A DNA stretch of 37,755 nt from Rhodothermales bacterium (GTDB lineage Bacteria; Bacteroidota; Rhodothermia; Rhodothermales; Bin80): contig JAAXGO010000012.1 in NCBI GenBank assembly GCA_012267425.1, positions 1 to 37,755 on the forward strand, read 5' to 3'. The notes beneath the pieces were generated by a model. It saw only the letters and a list, made by a program, of their open reading frames with translations. It made no database searches and had not been told where the DNA came from. Within the stretch, counting starts at the first letter, position 1; every line of letters starts with the position of its first letter. A program made the position numbers and the translations under genes. Shown here piece after piece: positions 16,071-24,254 of the stretch.

Positions 16071-16436
16071 TCAGAATTCGATTTCGGGCAACTCCTTCCA
16101 ACGCGGCTGACCCGGTGGTTTGAAGTTCTGCGTCGCGACGAAATGCCAGCCACGGTGGAAGTTCAGCTTGAACTTGCCGCCGCCGTAGTGCGTGGAGAGA
16201 TAGCCCATCGGGTCGTGGACGAGGTCCATCATCGCCGCAAATCTCCCGCGTGCAAGGCCTTTGAAGCGGACCGAATTCATGTACGGCTCCTGCACGAGAA
16301 TTGTGATGAAAGATTCGCCGAGCGCTTCGAAGAAGGCACGCTCCATTTCGTCTTCCGTCGGCTCGGCATCACCTGCCTTGGCAAGCAGCTTCGTGACGTA
16401 CTGTTTGTAGAGGGCCCACACCCAGTCCATGGCCAT
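16071..16436 (-). CDS. Unknown 121-aa protein
   Basis: I do not recognise this protein. It begins MAMDWVWALYKQYVTKLLAKAGD, has an acidic helical stretch (TEDEMERAFFEALGESFITILV), and ends in an aromatic-rich segment (THYGGGKFKLNFHRGWHFVATQNFKPP). It has no membrane helix and no Cys. The ATG six bases inside the first (MAM) is an equally possible start. It is divergent from the cupredoxin lipoprotein gene and upstream of the 188-aa gene; the four-base gap between them suggests coupling. Confidence 0.6.
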   Translation of the reverse strand: MAMDWVWALYKQYVTKLLAKAGDAEPTEDEMERAFFEALGESFITILVQEPYMNSVRFKGLARGRFAAMMDLVHDPMGYLSTHYGGGKFKLNFHRGWHFVATQNFKPPGQPRWKELPEIEF

Positions 16437-16478
16437 CCTGGTCGTCCTTAAAGAATCAGCGAACCATGCCGTGACATG

Positions 16479-16507
16479 TTGACATTCATGGATATATTCG
16501 ATAATTC
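16479..16507 (+). promoter_or_regulatory. Candidate promoter for the cupredoxin lipoprotein gene
   Basis: TTGACA, a 17-base spacer and TAATTC lie about 70 bases before the lipoprotein ATG. The overlapping TTCGTTTG partly fits the Bacteroidota -7 element TAnnTTTG. The region is A/T-rich compared with its surroundings. No operator was identified. Confidence 0.4.
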
Positions 16508-16577
16508 GTTTGCGATTTCACGTGGGGTTGCCCCGCATTCCGATCCACGCAGGATCTACCCAAAATAGGAGAGAATC

Positions 16578-17351
16578 ATGCGACTGACTGCACTTTTGGT
16601 TGCCTTTCTGCTGTTGGCCACAGGTTGTGGTGGCGGCGGAGATACGACAGCTCCGGCACCCGAACCGGACGCCGATGAGGGAGGGACCGTGGAAGAGGGC
16701 ACGGCAATGGGAGCGGCCTCGATTACCGGTACCATTTCATTTGCTGGCGATGCGCCGGCAAGAACCCCTGTGCGGATGAAGCCGGAGTGTATGGACGAGC
16801 ACGATTCGACTCCGCTTTCCGAGAGCGCTCTTGTTAGCGAGAGTGGTGGACTGAAGTCTGTCTTCGTTCACGTGACCATGGGTCTGCCTGATGGCTATTC
16901 GTACCCGGCGCCAAGTGAGCCTGCTATTCTTGATCAGGAAGGCTGCCAGTACGTGCCGCATGTCATGGGCGTGCAGGCGGGGCAGACGATCCGCATCGAA
17001 AACAGCGACCCGTTCCAGCATAACATCCACCCGGTTCCCGAAAAAAATCGCGGCTTCAACGAGTCGACTCCGAACGAGGGCGACTACTTGGAAAAGAGAT
17101 TTCTTGTCCCGGAAGTCATGGTTTCGGTCAAGTGCGACGTCCACAGCTGGATGCAGGCGTACATTGGCGTGCTCGATCATCCTTATTTTAGCGTATCGGA
17201 CGCAGACGGTAGCTTCTCAATCGAGGGGCTCCCGGCAGGTGACTACACGATCGATGCTTGGCACGAGGAATTCGGCTCGCAGCAAATGCAGGTGACTGTC
17301 GGAGACGGCGAAGCGGCAACTGCCGACTTTTCTTTCTCGGCTAGCAGCTAG
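16578..17351 (+). CDS. Cupredoxin-type lipoprotein
   Basis: The 257-residue exported lipoprotein has a signal peptide with lipobox LATGC (Cys17), then an acidic linker. A cupredoxin-like domain has candidate type 1 copper ligands: His in FQHNIHP (148/151), then C186, H189 and M192 in CDVHSWM. The C-terminal part (GSFSIEGLPAGDYTIDAWHE) resembles carboxypeptidase-regulatory-like beta domains. AGGAGAG five bases before the ATG is a strong ribosome binding site. The gene sits directly before the A1-type oxidase operon but has its own promoter candidate and terminator. It may be a membrane-tethered electron donor to that oxidase; this is inference. Confidence 0.8.
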   Translation: MRLTALLVAFLLLATGCGGGGDTTAPAPEPDADEGGTVEEGTAMGAASITGTISFAGDAPARTPVRMKPECMDEHDSTPLSESALVSESGGLKSVFVHVTMGLPDGYSYPAPSEPAILDQEGCQYVPHVMGVQAGQTIRIENSDPFQHNIHPVPEKNRGFNESTPNEGDYLEKRFLVPEVMVSVKCDVHSWMQAYIGVLDHPYFSVSDADGSFSIEGLPAGDYTIDAWHEEFGSQQMQVTVGDGEAATADFSFSASS

Positions 17352-17365
17352 GGGCATAGTCGGAG

Positions 17366-17399
17366 GCGCTCGGGACTACGGACCGAGCGCTTCTTTTTT
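17366..17399 (+). terminator. Rho-independent terminator after the cupredoxin gene
   Basis: The stem GCGCTCGG / CCGAGCGC (17366-17373 with 17383-17390) has a nine-base loop and is followed directly by TTCTTTTTT. It lies 15 bases after the stop codon and separates this gene from the oxidase operon that starts at 17437. Confidence 0.85.
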
Positions 17400-17436
17400 G
17401 GCTTGATGCCGCCGAATCAAGATTTGCACGCACAAT

Positions 17437-19209
17437 ATGGCAGAGTCGACCAACGGGGAGGTTGTCCTAACTAACGGGCACCACGAGTCTAATCACTCCG
17501 CTGGGTTTTGGCGGACGTATTGGTTTTCCACCGACCACAAGATGATCGGGCTGCAGTACGGGATCACCGCACTGTTTTTCCTGCTTTTCGGTTTTGGCCT
17601 GATGCTGCTTATGCGGTGGCAGCTCGCTACGCCGGGTGTAGAGATTCCGCTACTGGGGGCGCTCACTCCGGAACTCTACAACCAATTCGGAGCCATGCAC
17701 GGCACCATTATGGTGTTCATGGGCATCGTTCCGCTCGCCGTAGGGGCGTTTGGCAACTACGTCGTTCCGCTGCAGATCGGGGCTGTAGACATGGCCTTCC
17801 CGCGGATCAACATGGCCAGCTATCACTTCTTCTTCTGGGGAGGTGTGGTCATGCTTGCGAGCTTCTTCGTACCGGAAGGAGCAGCGAAGGCAGGCTGGAC
17901 GTCATATCCACCGTTGGCGGACATCGAGACGATGGGCCAGACGATGTGGCTCTTAGGGATGGTTCTTTTGATCACTTCGTCGCTCCTTGGTGCCATCAAT
18001 TTCATTACGACGATCATCCAGCTACGGGCAGACGGAATGACGTTTTTCCGCATGCCATTTTTTGTCTGGGCGCAGTTCATTACGGCGTTCCTTTTGCTCC
18101 TTGCGTTTCCGCCCCTCGAGGCGGCGGCCATTTTGCAGCTTGCTGACAGGCTGCTCGATACGAGTTTTTTCTTGCCGAGTGGTCTCGTGACGGCGGACGG
18201 TCCGCTGGAGGTCTCTGGCGGCGGAAGCCCGCTGCTTTGGCAGCATTTGTTCTGGTTCCTGGCGCATCCGGAGGTGTATGTTCTCATTCTGCCCGCGATG
18301 GGCATCGTTGCCGAAATCATAGCAAACAATACGCGCAAGCCGTTGTGGGGCTACCGCCTCATGGTGTATTCCCTGATCTTCCTCGGCTTCATGTCCTTCA
18401 TCGTGTGGGCACATCACATGTTCATCACGGGCATGGGCACGGCGATTAGCGCCTTCTTCCAGGTTACCACGATGATCATTTCGATTCCTTCGGTGGTCAT
18501 CTTGTCGGCGCTGTTTCTGTCGCTCTGGGGTGCTTCGATGCGATTCTCGGTACCTATGCTGTTTGCGCTGGGCTTTCTGCCCATGTTCGGCATCGGTGGG
18601 CTTACGGGGCTACCGCTCGGCCTTGCGCCGACGGACATTCCGCTTCACGACACGTACTACGTGATCGGCCATTTCCACTACGTTGTGGCGCCCGGGAGCA
18701 TCTTGGCACTGTTTGCCGGAATCTACTATTGGTTTCCTAAGGTGACCGGCCGGGAAATGAATGACACCCTGGGACGGATTCACTTCTGGGGATCGTTAAT
18801 TACCATGAACGGGATCTTCTTCCCGATGCTCATTCAGGGGATGGCGGGTGTTTCCAGGCGCCTTTTTGACGGCGGGTTGGCATATAGTTTTTCCGAGCCG
18901 GTACTCCACTACAACACGTTCATGTCAGTATCTGCATTCGCTTTGGCGATTGTGCAGATACCTTTCATCTGGAACTTCTTCTGGAGCATCCGCAACGGCA
19001 AGGCGGTCGTGAAGGACAATCACTGGGATGCGACTACGCTCGAATGGTCGGCTGCGCCGACGCCTCCGGTGGGTCACGGCAATTTCGTCACCGTTCCGCG
19101 CGTCTATCACGACCCGTACGAATACAATATGCCGGGTGCCGGCAAAGAATTTGTCGCGCAGAACGATCCGCTTTCTGCGCGGTCCATGCCCGAAACTGTA
19201 GAAGTCTGA
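17437..19209 (+). CDS. ctaD: Cytochrome c oxidase subunit I, A1-type, without the K-channel lysine
   Basis: The 590-residue subunit has 12 or more membrane helices. Visible ligands are H88 (MHGTIMVF) and H414 of GHFHYV for the low-spin haem, H412 for the high-spin haem, and CuB ligands H277, H326 and H327 (HPEVY, WAHHMF) with the cross-linked Y281. D118 (GAVDMAFPR) and E279 in HPEVY mark the D-channel and A1 subtype. The usual IPTGIK reads IPSVVI here, so the K-channel lysine is replaced by Ile355. It is the first gene of the order I-III-IV-x-x-II. No ribosome binding site is obvious; translation starts in NNNACAATATGGC context. Confidence 0.93.
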   Translation: MAESTNGEVVLTNGHHESNHSAGFWRTYWFSTDHKMIGLQYGITALFFLLFGFGLMLLMRWQLATPGVEIPLLGALTPELYNQFGAMHGTIMVFMGIVPLAVGAFGNYVVPLQIGAVDMAFPRINMASYHFFFWGGVVMLASFFVPEGAAKAGWTSYPPLADIETMGQTMWLLGMVLLITSSLLGAINFITTIIQLRADGMTFFRMPFFVWAQFITAFLLLLAFPPLEAAAILQLADRLLDTSFFLPSGLVTADGPLEVSGGGSPLLWQHLFWFLAHPEVYVLILPAMGIVAEIIANNTRKPLWGYRLMVYSLIFLGFMSFIVWAHHMFITGMGTAISAFFQVTTMIISIPSVVILSALFLSLWGASMRFSVPMLFALGFLPMFGIGGLTGLPLGLAPTDIPLHDTYYVIGHFHYVVAPGSILALFAGIYYWFPKVTGREMNDTLGRIHFWGSLITMNGIFFPMLIQGMAGVSRRLFDGGLAYSFSEPVLHYNTFMSVSAFALAIVQIPFIWNFFWSIRNGKAVVKDNHWDATTLEWSAAPTPPVGHGNFVTVPRVYHDPYEYNMPGAGKEFVAQNDPLSARSMPETVEV

Positions 19210-19213
19210 CTAC

Positions 19214-19858
19214 ATGGAATTACAGATTCCCTACGAGGTAGTGCCGCGCCGGGACACGGGCGTTAACAATGCCAAGCTCGGCATCTGGCTGTTCCTCGCG
19301 TCTGAAGTAATGCTCTTCGGCGGTCTGTTCGCTGCCTATGTGTTTCTGCGCATGGGTGCAGAGGCCTGGCCTGGAATGATGATTCCGGACACCACGGAAA
19401 TGGCAGCGCGGGCAGATCAGATTCTGAGCGTGCCGCTTGCGACGCTGAACACCTTGGTTCTGATCGCCTCGTCGGTCACAATGGTGATGTCGTGGGCATC
19501 ACTGAAAATGAAGGATCTTGGTAAGTACAAAATCTACATGGGGCTGACGATTGTTCTGGCCTTTGTCTTCCTTGTTGTAAAGTATTTCGAGTACGGGTCC
19601 AAGTTTGGCCACCACCTGTACCCGGAAACGAACATGTTTCTGGCAGTCTACTTCGTGCTCACGGGACTGCACGCGCTTCACGTGACAGGCGGCATCATCG
19701 TAAACGCGTACTTCTGGGGCCCCGGCACAAAGATGTGGACGCAGGGCAATGACCACGATAAAGAACACTTCACTAACCGAGTCGAAGTAGCCGGGCTCTA
19801 TTGGCACTTCGTGGATCTCGTGTGGATCTTCCTTTTTCCGACGATCTACCTCCTATAG
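19214..19858 (+). CDS. ctaE: Cytochrome c oxidase subunit III
   Basis: A 214-residue membrane protein of the COX3 family. Landmarks are KLGIWLFLASEVMLFGGLFAAYV, VKYFEYGSKF and the C-terminal EVAGLYWHFVDLVWIFLFPTIYLL, which carries the family's conserved WHFVDxVWxxLF motif. It is of the short (five-helix) bacterial type. It starts five bases after ctaD and forms one oxidase with it. COX3 binds no metal but supports the D-channel entry and complex stability. Confidence 0.95.
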   Translation: MELQIPYEVVPRRDTGVNNAKLGIWLFLASEVMLFGGLFAAYVFLRMGAEAWPGMMIPDTTEMAARADQILSVPLATLNTLVLIASSVTMVMSWASLKMKDLGKYKIYMGLTIVLAFVFLVVKYFEYGSKFGHHLYPETNMFLAVYFVLTGLHALHVTGGIIVNAYFWGPGTKMWTQGNDHDKEHFTNRVEVAGLYWHFVDLVWIFLFPTIYLL

Positions 19859-19890
19859 TCACGTTTCCAAGCGAAAAGCGAACAGGTTCA

Positions 19891-20226
19891 ATGGCCGAGA
19901 ACATGACGGTGGAAGACATCCGTAAACATGTCCGGGTGTATGTGATGGTTTTCGCAGCGTTGGCTGTACTGACGGTGGTGACCGTTCTGGTGTCCTGGCT
20001 GGACATGACCATAGTGCCGGCTCTCGTCGTGGCGCTCGTGATCGCTCTTGTCAAGGGATCACTTGTCGCCGCGTACTTCATGCACCTGGTCAGCGAAAAG
20101 CAAGTGATCATGTGGGTGCTGCTCGTAACGGCGGCTTTCCTCGTGTGCATGTTCATTCTGTTCGTCGCCGCGCTTGCGGATCAGGAATACGTGTCGTTAC
20201 TCTTCGAGGCGATGCATGTCGCTTAG
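19891..20226 (+). CDS. Cytochrome c oxidase subunit IV-like protein
   Basis: A 111-residue protein with three membrane helices, of the prokaryotic COX4 type: VRVYVMVFAALAVLTVVTVL, then VALVIALVKGSLVAAYFMHLV, which holds the typical K-x-x-LVxxYFMHL signature. The ORF track start at 19801 lies within ctaE; the ATG at 19891 (MAENMTVEDIRKH) fits the family. It is a small accessory subunit of the A1-type oxidase. The next gene overlaps its 3' end. Confidence 0.85.
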   Translation: MAENMTVEDIRKHVRVYVMVFAALAVLTVVTVLVSWLDMTIVPALVVALVIALVKGSLVAAYFMHLVSEKQVIMWVLLVTAAFLVCMFILFVAALADQEYVSLLFEAMHVA

Positions 20227-20422
20227 GGTCTTTCACCTCGTTTTCATCGTCTGCTCGACGCTCTTGGCATTCGGCTTCGGAGTGTGGGGAGTTTACATGC
20301 ACATGGCCTTCGACCGGATCGGGCTATTCCTCACGGGCGTATGCTCGCTTGCAGCCGGGATCGCACTCGTGTTCTACGGGCTGGGTATTGCGAAGAAATT
20401 CAAGGAGCTGCGGCTTAGATAG
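20216..20422 (+). CDS. Small two-helix membrane protein in the oxidase operon
   Basis: 68 residues: MSLRVFHLVFIVCSTLLAFG, then a second helix (IGLFLTGVCSLAAGIALVFYGLGIAKKF). The start I chose overlaps the COX4 stop codon by 11 bases and has GAGG about seven bases upstream. I do not recognise a named family. Position and hydrophobicity suggest an oxidase accessory or assembly protein. Confidence 0.65.
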   Translation: MSLRVFHLVFIVCSTLLAFGFGVWGVYMHMAFDRIGLFLTGVCSLAAGIALVFYGLGIAKKFKELRLR

Positions 20423-20431
20423 AAAGACGTC

Positions 20432-20707
20432 ATGACTTGGGCTCGGAAGGTAGTTTCGGTTCTCGTGCTCATTGTGCTCTCGCCCGCCGCTGCGTTGGCC
20501 TGTGAGCAGTGTCTCGGCATCGGTGGTGCCAACGGGCCCACCATTCGTGCGCTCGTGTTGTCGATGGCGTCATTGCTGGCAATCGTAGGCTTCGTGTGCA
20601 CCGGGATCAGCATGTTCTTCGTGAGGGTGCACCGACGGTCCAAGATGCTCGAGCCGGGTGATTTAGCGGTCAACCAGTACGGTGATCTCCGCCCGAACAC
20701 TCGGTAG
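20432..20707 (+). CDS. Small exported or membrane protein in the oxidase operon
   Basis: 91 residues: a signal-like N-terminus ending SPAAALA, a short exported CEQCLGIGG segment with a CxxC pair, one membrane helix (LVLSMASLLAIVGFVCTGISMFF), and a basic cytoplasmic tail. I do not recognise the family. It lies nine bases after the 68-aa gene and 29 before ctaC. The exposed CxxC next to the CuA-subunit gene could hint at copper handling, but that is speculative. Confidence 0.62.
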   Translation: MTWARKVVSVLVLIVLSPAAALACEQCLGIGGANGPTIRALVLSMASLLAIVGFVCTGISMFFVRVHRRSKMLEPGDLAVNQYGDLRPNTR

Positions 20708-20736
20708 AATTCTCTTCTTCAATCAAGGACCAAGAC

Positions 20737-21672
20737 ATGTTCGATCTGGCCGAATTTATGGGTATGCCGCTGGACGCGTCAGGCCACGGGGCGCCCATCG
20801 ATTCCATGATGGGGTGGGTCCACTGGCTCATGGTGGCGCTATTTGTCATCTGGGCTCCGTTTTTCCTCTACACGCTGTACCGGTTCAGGGCCACGAAGAA
20901 TCCGAAGGCGAGCTATCATGGCGTTAAGAGCAAGTTTTCTTCGTACCTCGAAGGCGGTGTCGTCGTAGCGGAAGGCGTCCTCCTGGTGGGGTTTGCTTTC
21001 CCCATCTGGGGTGATATCAAGAATGATTTTCCGCCGGAAGAGGCGTCGACGGTCGTCAACGTCATTGCAGAGCAGTTTGCCTGGAATATCATCTATCCCG
21101 GTGCCGACGGTGAATTTGGACGCACGACGCTCACCAAGCCGATCGAGATCGATGCTACTGATCCAAGGGGTGCCGACGACATCATTGTAGCCGACGAGCT
21201 ACACGTCGTCAAGGGCAAGCCCGTTATCGTCCATCTGATGTCGCGGGACGTCATTCACAGTTTCGGTCTGCCGAACATGCGCGTAAAGCAGGATCTGATT
21301 CCGGGGCTTACGATTCCGGTTTGGTTCGTACCGGAGATGTCGACGGCGGAGTTTCATCAGGAAATGAAAAAGCGGTTGCCGATTTCTGACGAGCAGCAGC
21401 GTCGCCGCCAATGGCCGCCCTACCGCTGGATTGCGATGGAGGAGGTCGCGGGAGCAGGTGGTGAGGTACTAGTCGGAATGAATCAACGTCTTTCGACGCG
21501 TGTCCTGGATCGGCTGCACGAAGCTGGCGTCGCGGATATATTAGCGGCTCCCGACATGGAAATCAGCTGTGCACAGCTCTGCGGTGGTGGCCACTACAGC
21601 ATGCGGGGAACCGTCATCGTCCACGAGACCGAAGAGGATTTCGACGCGGCATTGCAGACGTACGTGTATTAG
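20737..21672 (+). CDS. ctaC: Cytochrome c oxidase subunit II (CuA), no haem domain, with an insertion
   Basis: A 311-residue protein with two membrane helices (~27-48 and 75-92) followed by a periplasmic CuA domain. CuA ligands are H174 (DVIHSF), C278 and C282 (CAQLCGGGHYSM), H286 and M289. The backbone Glu position of the CuA site is Gln (CAQLC). Between RVKQDLIPG and CAQLC there are about 85 residues, clearly more than usual, including a charged stretch (MKKRLPISDEQQRRR). There is no C-terminal cytochrome c, so electrons must come from a separate carrier. It is the last gene of the A1-type operon. Confidence 0.93.
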   Translation: MFDLAEFMGMPLDASGHGAPIDSMMGWVHWLMVALFVIWAPFFLYTLYRFRATKNPKASYHGVKSKFSSYLEGGVVVAEGVLLVGFAFPIWGDIKNDFPPEEASTVVNVIAEQFAWNIIYPGADGEFGRTTLTKPIEIDATDPRGADDIIVADELHVVKGKPVIVHLMSRDVIHSFGLPNMRVKQDLIPGLTIPVWFVPEMSTAEFHQEMKKRLPISDEQQRRRQWPPYRWIAMEEVAGAGGEVLVGMNQRLSTRVLDRLHEAGVADILAAPDMEISCAQLCGGGHYSMRGTVIVHETEEDFDAALQTYVY

Positions 21673-21928
21673 CGTGCCGGGGTCTTGCGGCAGATCAGTG
21701 ACATTAGGGGCGGAGCCGTAGCCGTGCGGACGCGGGGAGGTTGATTTTGCAACTGGAGGGCTATCGTATCAGCGCGTACTGAATTCGATACGTGTTTACC
21801 GAGAGCTCTGTTGAATGTCACACTGGTTGGGCGTCCTAGGTCTGCGAAGATACCGTTGATTTTGTAGAGCAGAGCCGCTATGTTGATGTCGTTAAGCTGG
21901 GCCGGTGCTCCCCTGACCAAACAACACG

Positions 21929-24220
21929 ATGCGGATCACGGACCTCCTACTGACCGCTTTCCTATCTCTGACGATTGGCACTGCATTTTTGGTCGACGCC
22001 TCGGCTCAACAGATCTCTGGATCGACCCCGATTGAACGCAGCGGCTTCGTCGCCTCTTATACGGATGCTACGCCAAGTGCGTCTGCGACGTCTCTCGTTG
22101 CGACTGACAATGCTCTTGGGCACGACTACTTTGGAGAAGGTGCCCAGCTGGGTCGACGTGGTACGGAATCGTGGCAGGTGATGTCTGACCAGTCGATCCT
22201 ACCCTCTGGCAGTAATCGGCGTGGCGCTGCAATGAAGCTACGGCAGAACAGTTTGTCAGAGCACCGTACCGACAATTCAGTCAGTAATGAGCATCATGAG
22301 CCGCTAGAGCATAGTTCTACGTGGTCGGAACTTAGTGATCTGACAACTGAACTAACTATTTACTGTGGACGAGGTTTTTATTATCAGCCCGTTCTTTTCT
22401 TGCGCGCTGGGCAACACAAATTGGTCTTCGAGATCGGTACTGTTTTCTTGCAGATGGACGTATCCTGGGACAATGGTGAAACGTGGATCACTGTAAGTAG
22501 CGGCGTCAACATTTTTCCGGTCACAGTCACTCCTCCATCTGCTTGGGCAACCCCTGGAAAATACAATCTGAAGATGCGCTGGCTAGACCTATCTGACTGG
22601 GAGCTGTGTAATTACACGGTCTACGTCGTTCCTGCAGCGAGTCGCATGTTCAGCGATACGGATGGGAATTACATGGTCCTCTGGCAGGGAGGCACTCAGT
22701 CACTCGATGAGCCATTGCTGCTGGTGGAAGGCTTTGATCCCGATAAAGGTAATTATGCTAACGAGAACTTCCCTGAGCGATACTATGCAGGCGGGTCAGA
22801 TTTTCTTGGTAAAGCGCGGGCACTTGGCGCTGATGTCTTGATCTTTAACTTTGAAGACGGAGGAGCCGACCTATTGACCAATGCAGGGCATGTGCAGGCA
22901 GCGATTCGGTATATTAATACGATAAAGACCGGAAGCGTCCAAACGCGCGTGGCTGGCATGAGTATGGGTGGAGTCATTGCTCGCTATGCGTTGGCGCAGG
23001 CTGAAGAAGCTCAAGATGCGCTGAACGTATCCCATTTTGCTTCCTTGGATGCCCCCCAACAGGGCGCAGTGGTTGACAATGCACTGCAGGACTATGTTCT
23101 GGAAAAGACTCCGGGAGCAAGTTTGGGGGCGACTGCAGCACAGCAAATGCTGCAGTATAGCGCATGGGATACGGACGGCAGCGCGCACGATAGTGTTTAT
23201 GCAGTCATTAATGATGCGAATGGAAGTGGCTATCCTACTCTCACCCGAAATATTGGTGTCGCCTTTTCGACGAACAATCCAAATTCAGTGACTGGCAAAT
23301 GGATGAGGGTAAAGCTTGAGTGGTGGCTACCCTTCAACCCATGGCCCACGGCAGCCAATTTCTATATAAATGAAGACGATGGTACAGCGGATGCCGGCAG
23401 CTATCTGCCCAAGTCATCAACACTGCTACTCGGCGCCGGTGTTTGGGGTGTGTCGCTTTTTTCGTATGTGTGGGTCGCAACACGGTGGGATGATCCCACG
23501 TTTGTTCCGCACGAGAGTGCGCTCGACACAGTTGATGGAGAATCCAATTTTGATGTGACGATCGTGCCAGTCCGTACCTATTATCATGACGAGTTTCCCA
23601 AAGAAATCACTGTCCCACTGCTCTGTCAGATGGACCTCTATTCCTCCACACTCGATGTGACTATATCTGGTCCAGAGAGTGTCGAGCCAGGAGGCTCGAT
23701 ACTCTCGAGAGCCTCAGTGTCTGGCGGTTCATCATCGTATCAATACGATTGGCAATACATGCCACAGTGTCCTCATGAATCATCCGTCGTTGATCTGGAG
23801 GTACACTGTGGAGAATGGAGGCATGGGGGTACTGCTTCCAGTTTCGAGTTTACGCCGGATAGAAAATACACGCCCATAGACATCAAGGTGTCAGTGAAGG
23901 ACACCGAGTGTTCCCGGGTAGCGAGCCAAACGGCAAGCAAGCGTGTTTACGTTGAGCCCGACCTGGATCTTGAAGGCGCCTATCCAAATCCGTTCAATCC
24001 AACAACCACGATACGCTTTAGCGTACCGGATCCGACTGCGGTGACGATAACGGTGTATGATATTTCGGGCCGTGAGGTTCGACGGCTTGCAAATCGTGTT
24101 TTCGCTGCTGGCGTCCACGAAGTGCGTTTCGATGCGTCGGGCGTTCCCAGCGGCGTATACTATTATGTCGTCCGCACGAAAGAGCATAGTGTGACTCGCT
24201 CCGTATTGCTACTGAAATAG
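21929..24220 (+). CDS. T9SS-exported lipase/esterase-like protein
   Basis: The protein has 763 residues. A signal peptide (MRITDLLLTAFLSLTIGTAF...ASA) is followed by a beta-rich N-terminal region. An alpha/beta-hydrolase-like segment contains the nucleophile elbow GMSMGG (Ser near 343), preceded by AIRYINTIKTGSVQTRVA and followed by VIARYALAQAEE and SLDAPQQGA. A PKD/Ig-like region lies around 585-660. The last ~80 residues are a type IX secretion sorting domain (YPNPFNPTTTIRFSVPD, VYDISGREVRRL, GVPSGVYYYVVR, SVTRSVLLLK). It is likely surface-exposed or secreted and hydrolyses an ester or lipid; the substrate is unknown. The coding sequence looks more A/T-rich than its neighbours. Confidence 0.8.
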   Translation: MRITDLLLTAFLSLTIGTAFLVDASAQQISGSTPIERSGFVASYTDATPSASATSLVATDNALGHDYFGEGAQLGRRGTESWQVMSDQSILPSGSNRRGAAMKLRQNSLSEHRTDNSVSNEHHEPLEHSSTWSELSDLTTELTIYCGRGFYYQPVLFLRAGQHKLVFEIGTVFLQMDVSWDNGETWITVSSGVNIFPVTVTPPSAWATPGKYNLKMRWLDLSDWELCNYTVYVVPAASRMFSDTDGNYMVLWQGGTQSLDEPLLLVEGFDPDKGNYANENFPERYYAGGSDFLGKARALGADVLIFNFEDGGADLLTNAGHVQAAIRYINTIKTGSVQTRVAGMSMGGVIARYALAQAEEAQDALNVSHFASLDAPQQGAVVDNALQDYVLEKTPGASLGATAAQQMLQYSAWDTDGSAHDSVYAVINDANGSGYPTLTRNIGVAFSTNNPNSVTGKWMRVKLEWWLPFNPWPTAANFYINEDDGTADAGSYLPKSSTLLLGAGVWGVSLFSYVWVATRWDDPTFVPHESALDTVDGESNFDVTIVPVRTYYHDEFPKEITVPLLCQMDLYSSTLDVTISGPESVEPGGSILSRASVSGGSSSYQYDWQYMPQCPHESSVVDLEVHCGEWRHGGTASSFEFTPDRKYTPIDIKVSVKDTECSRVASQTASKRVYVEPDLDLEGAYPNPFNPTTTIRFSVPDPTAVTITVYDISGREVRRLANRVFAAGVHEVRFDASGVPSGVYYYVVRTKEHSVTRSVLLLK

Positions 24221-24254
24221 GTGGTATCCAGTTGACTACTCGACCTAATTCGAT

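Noticed and set aside
16071-16153. The longer start (16153) of the 188-aa minus-strand gene
   Set aside because: It would overlap the upstream 121-aa gene by 83 bases with non-family-like Arg/Ser-rich sequence; the GTG at 16066 is simpler.
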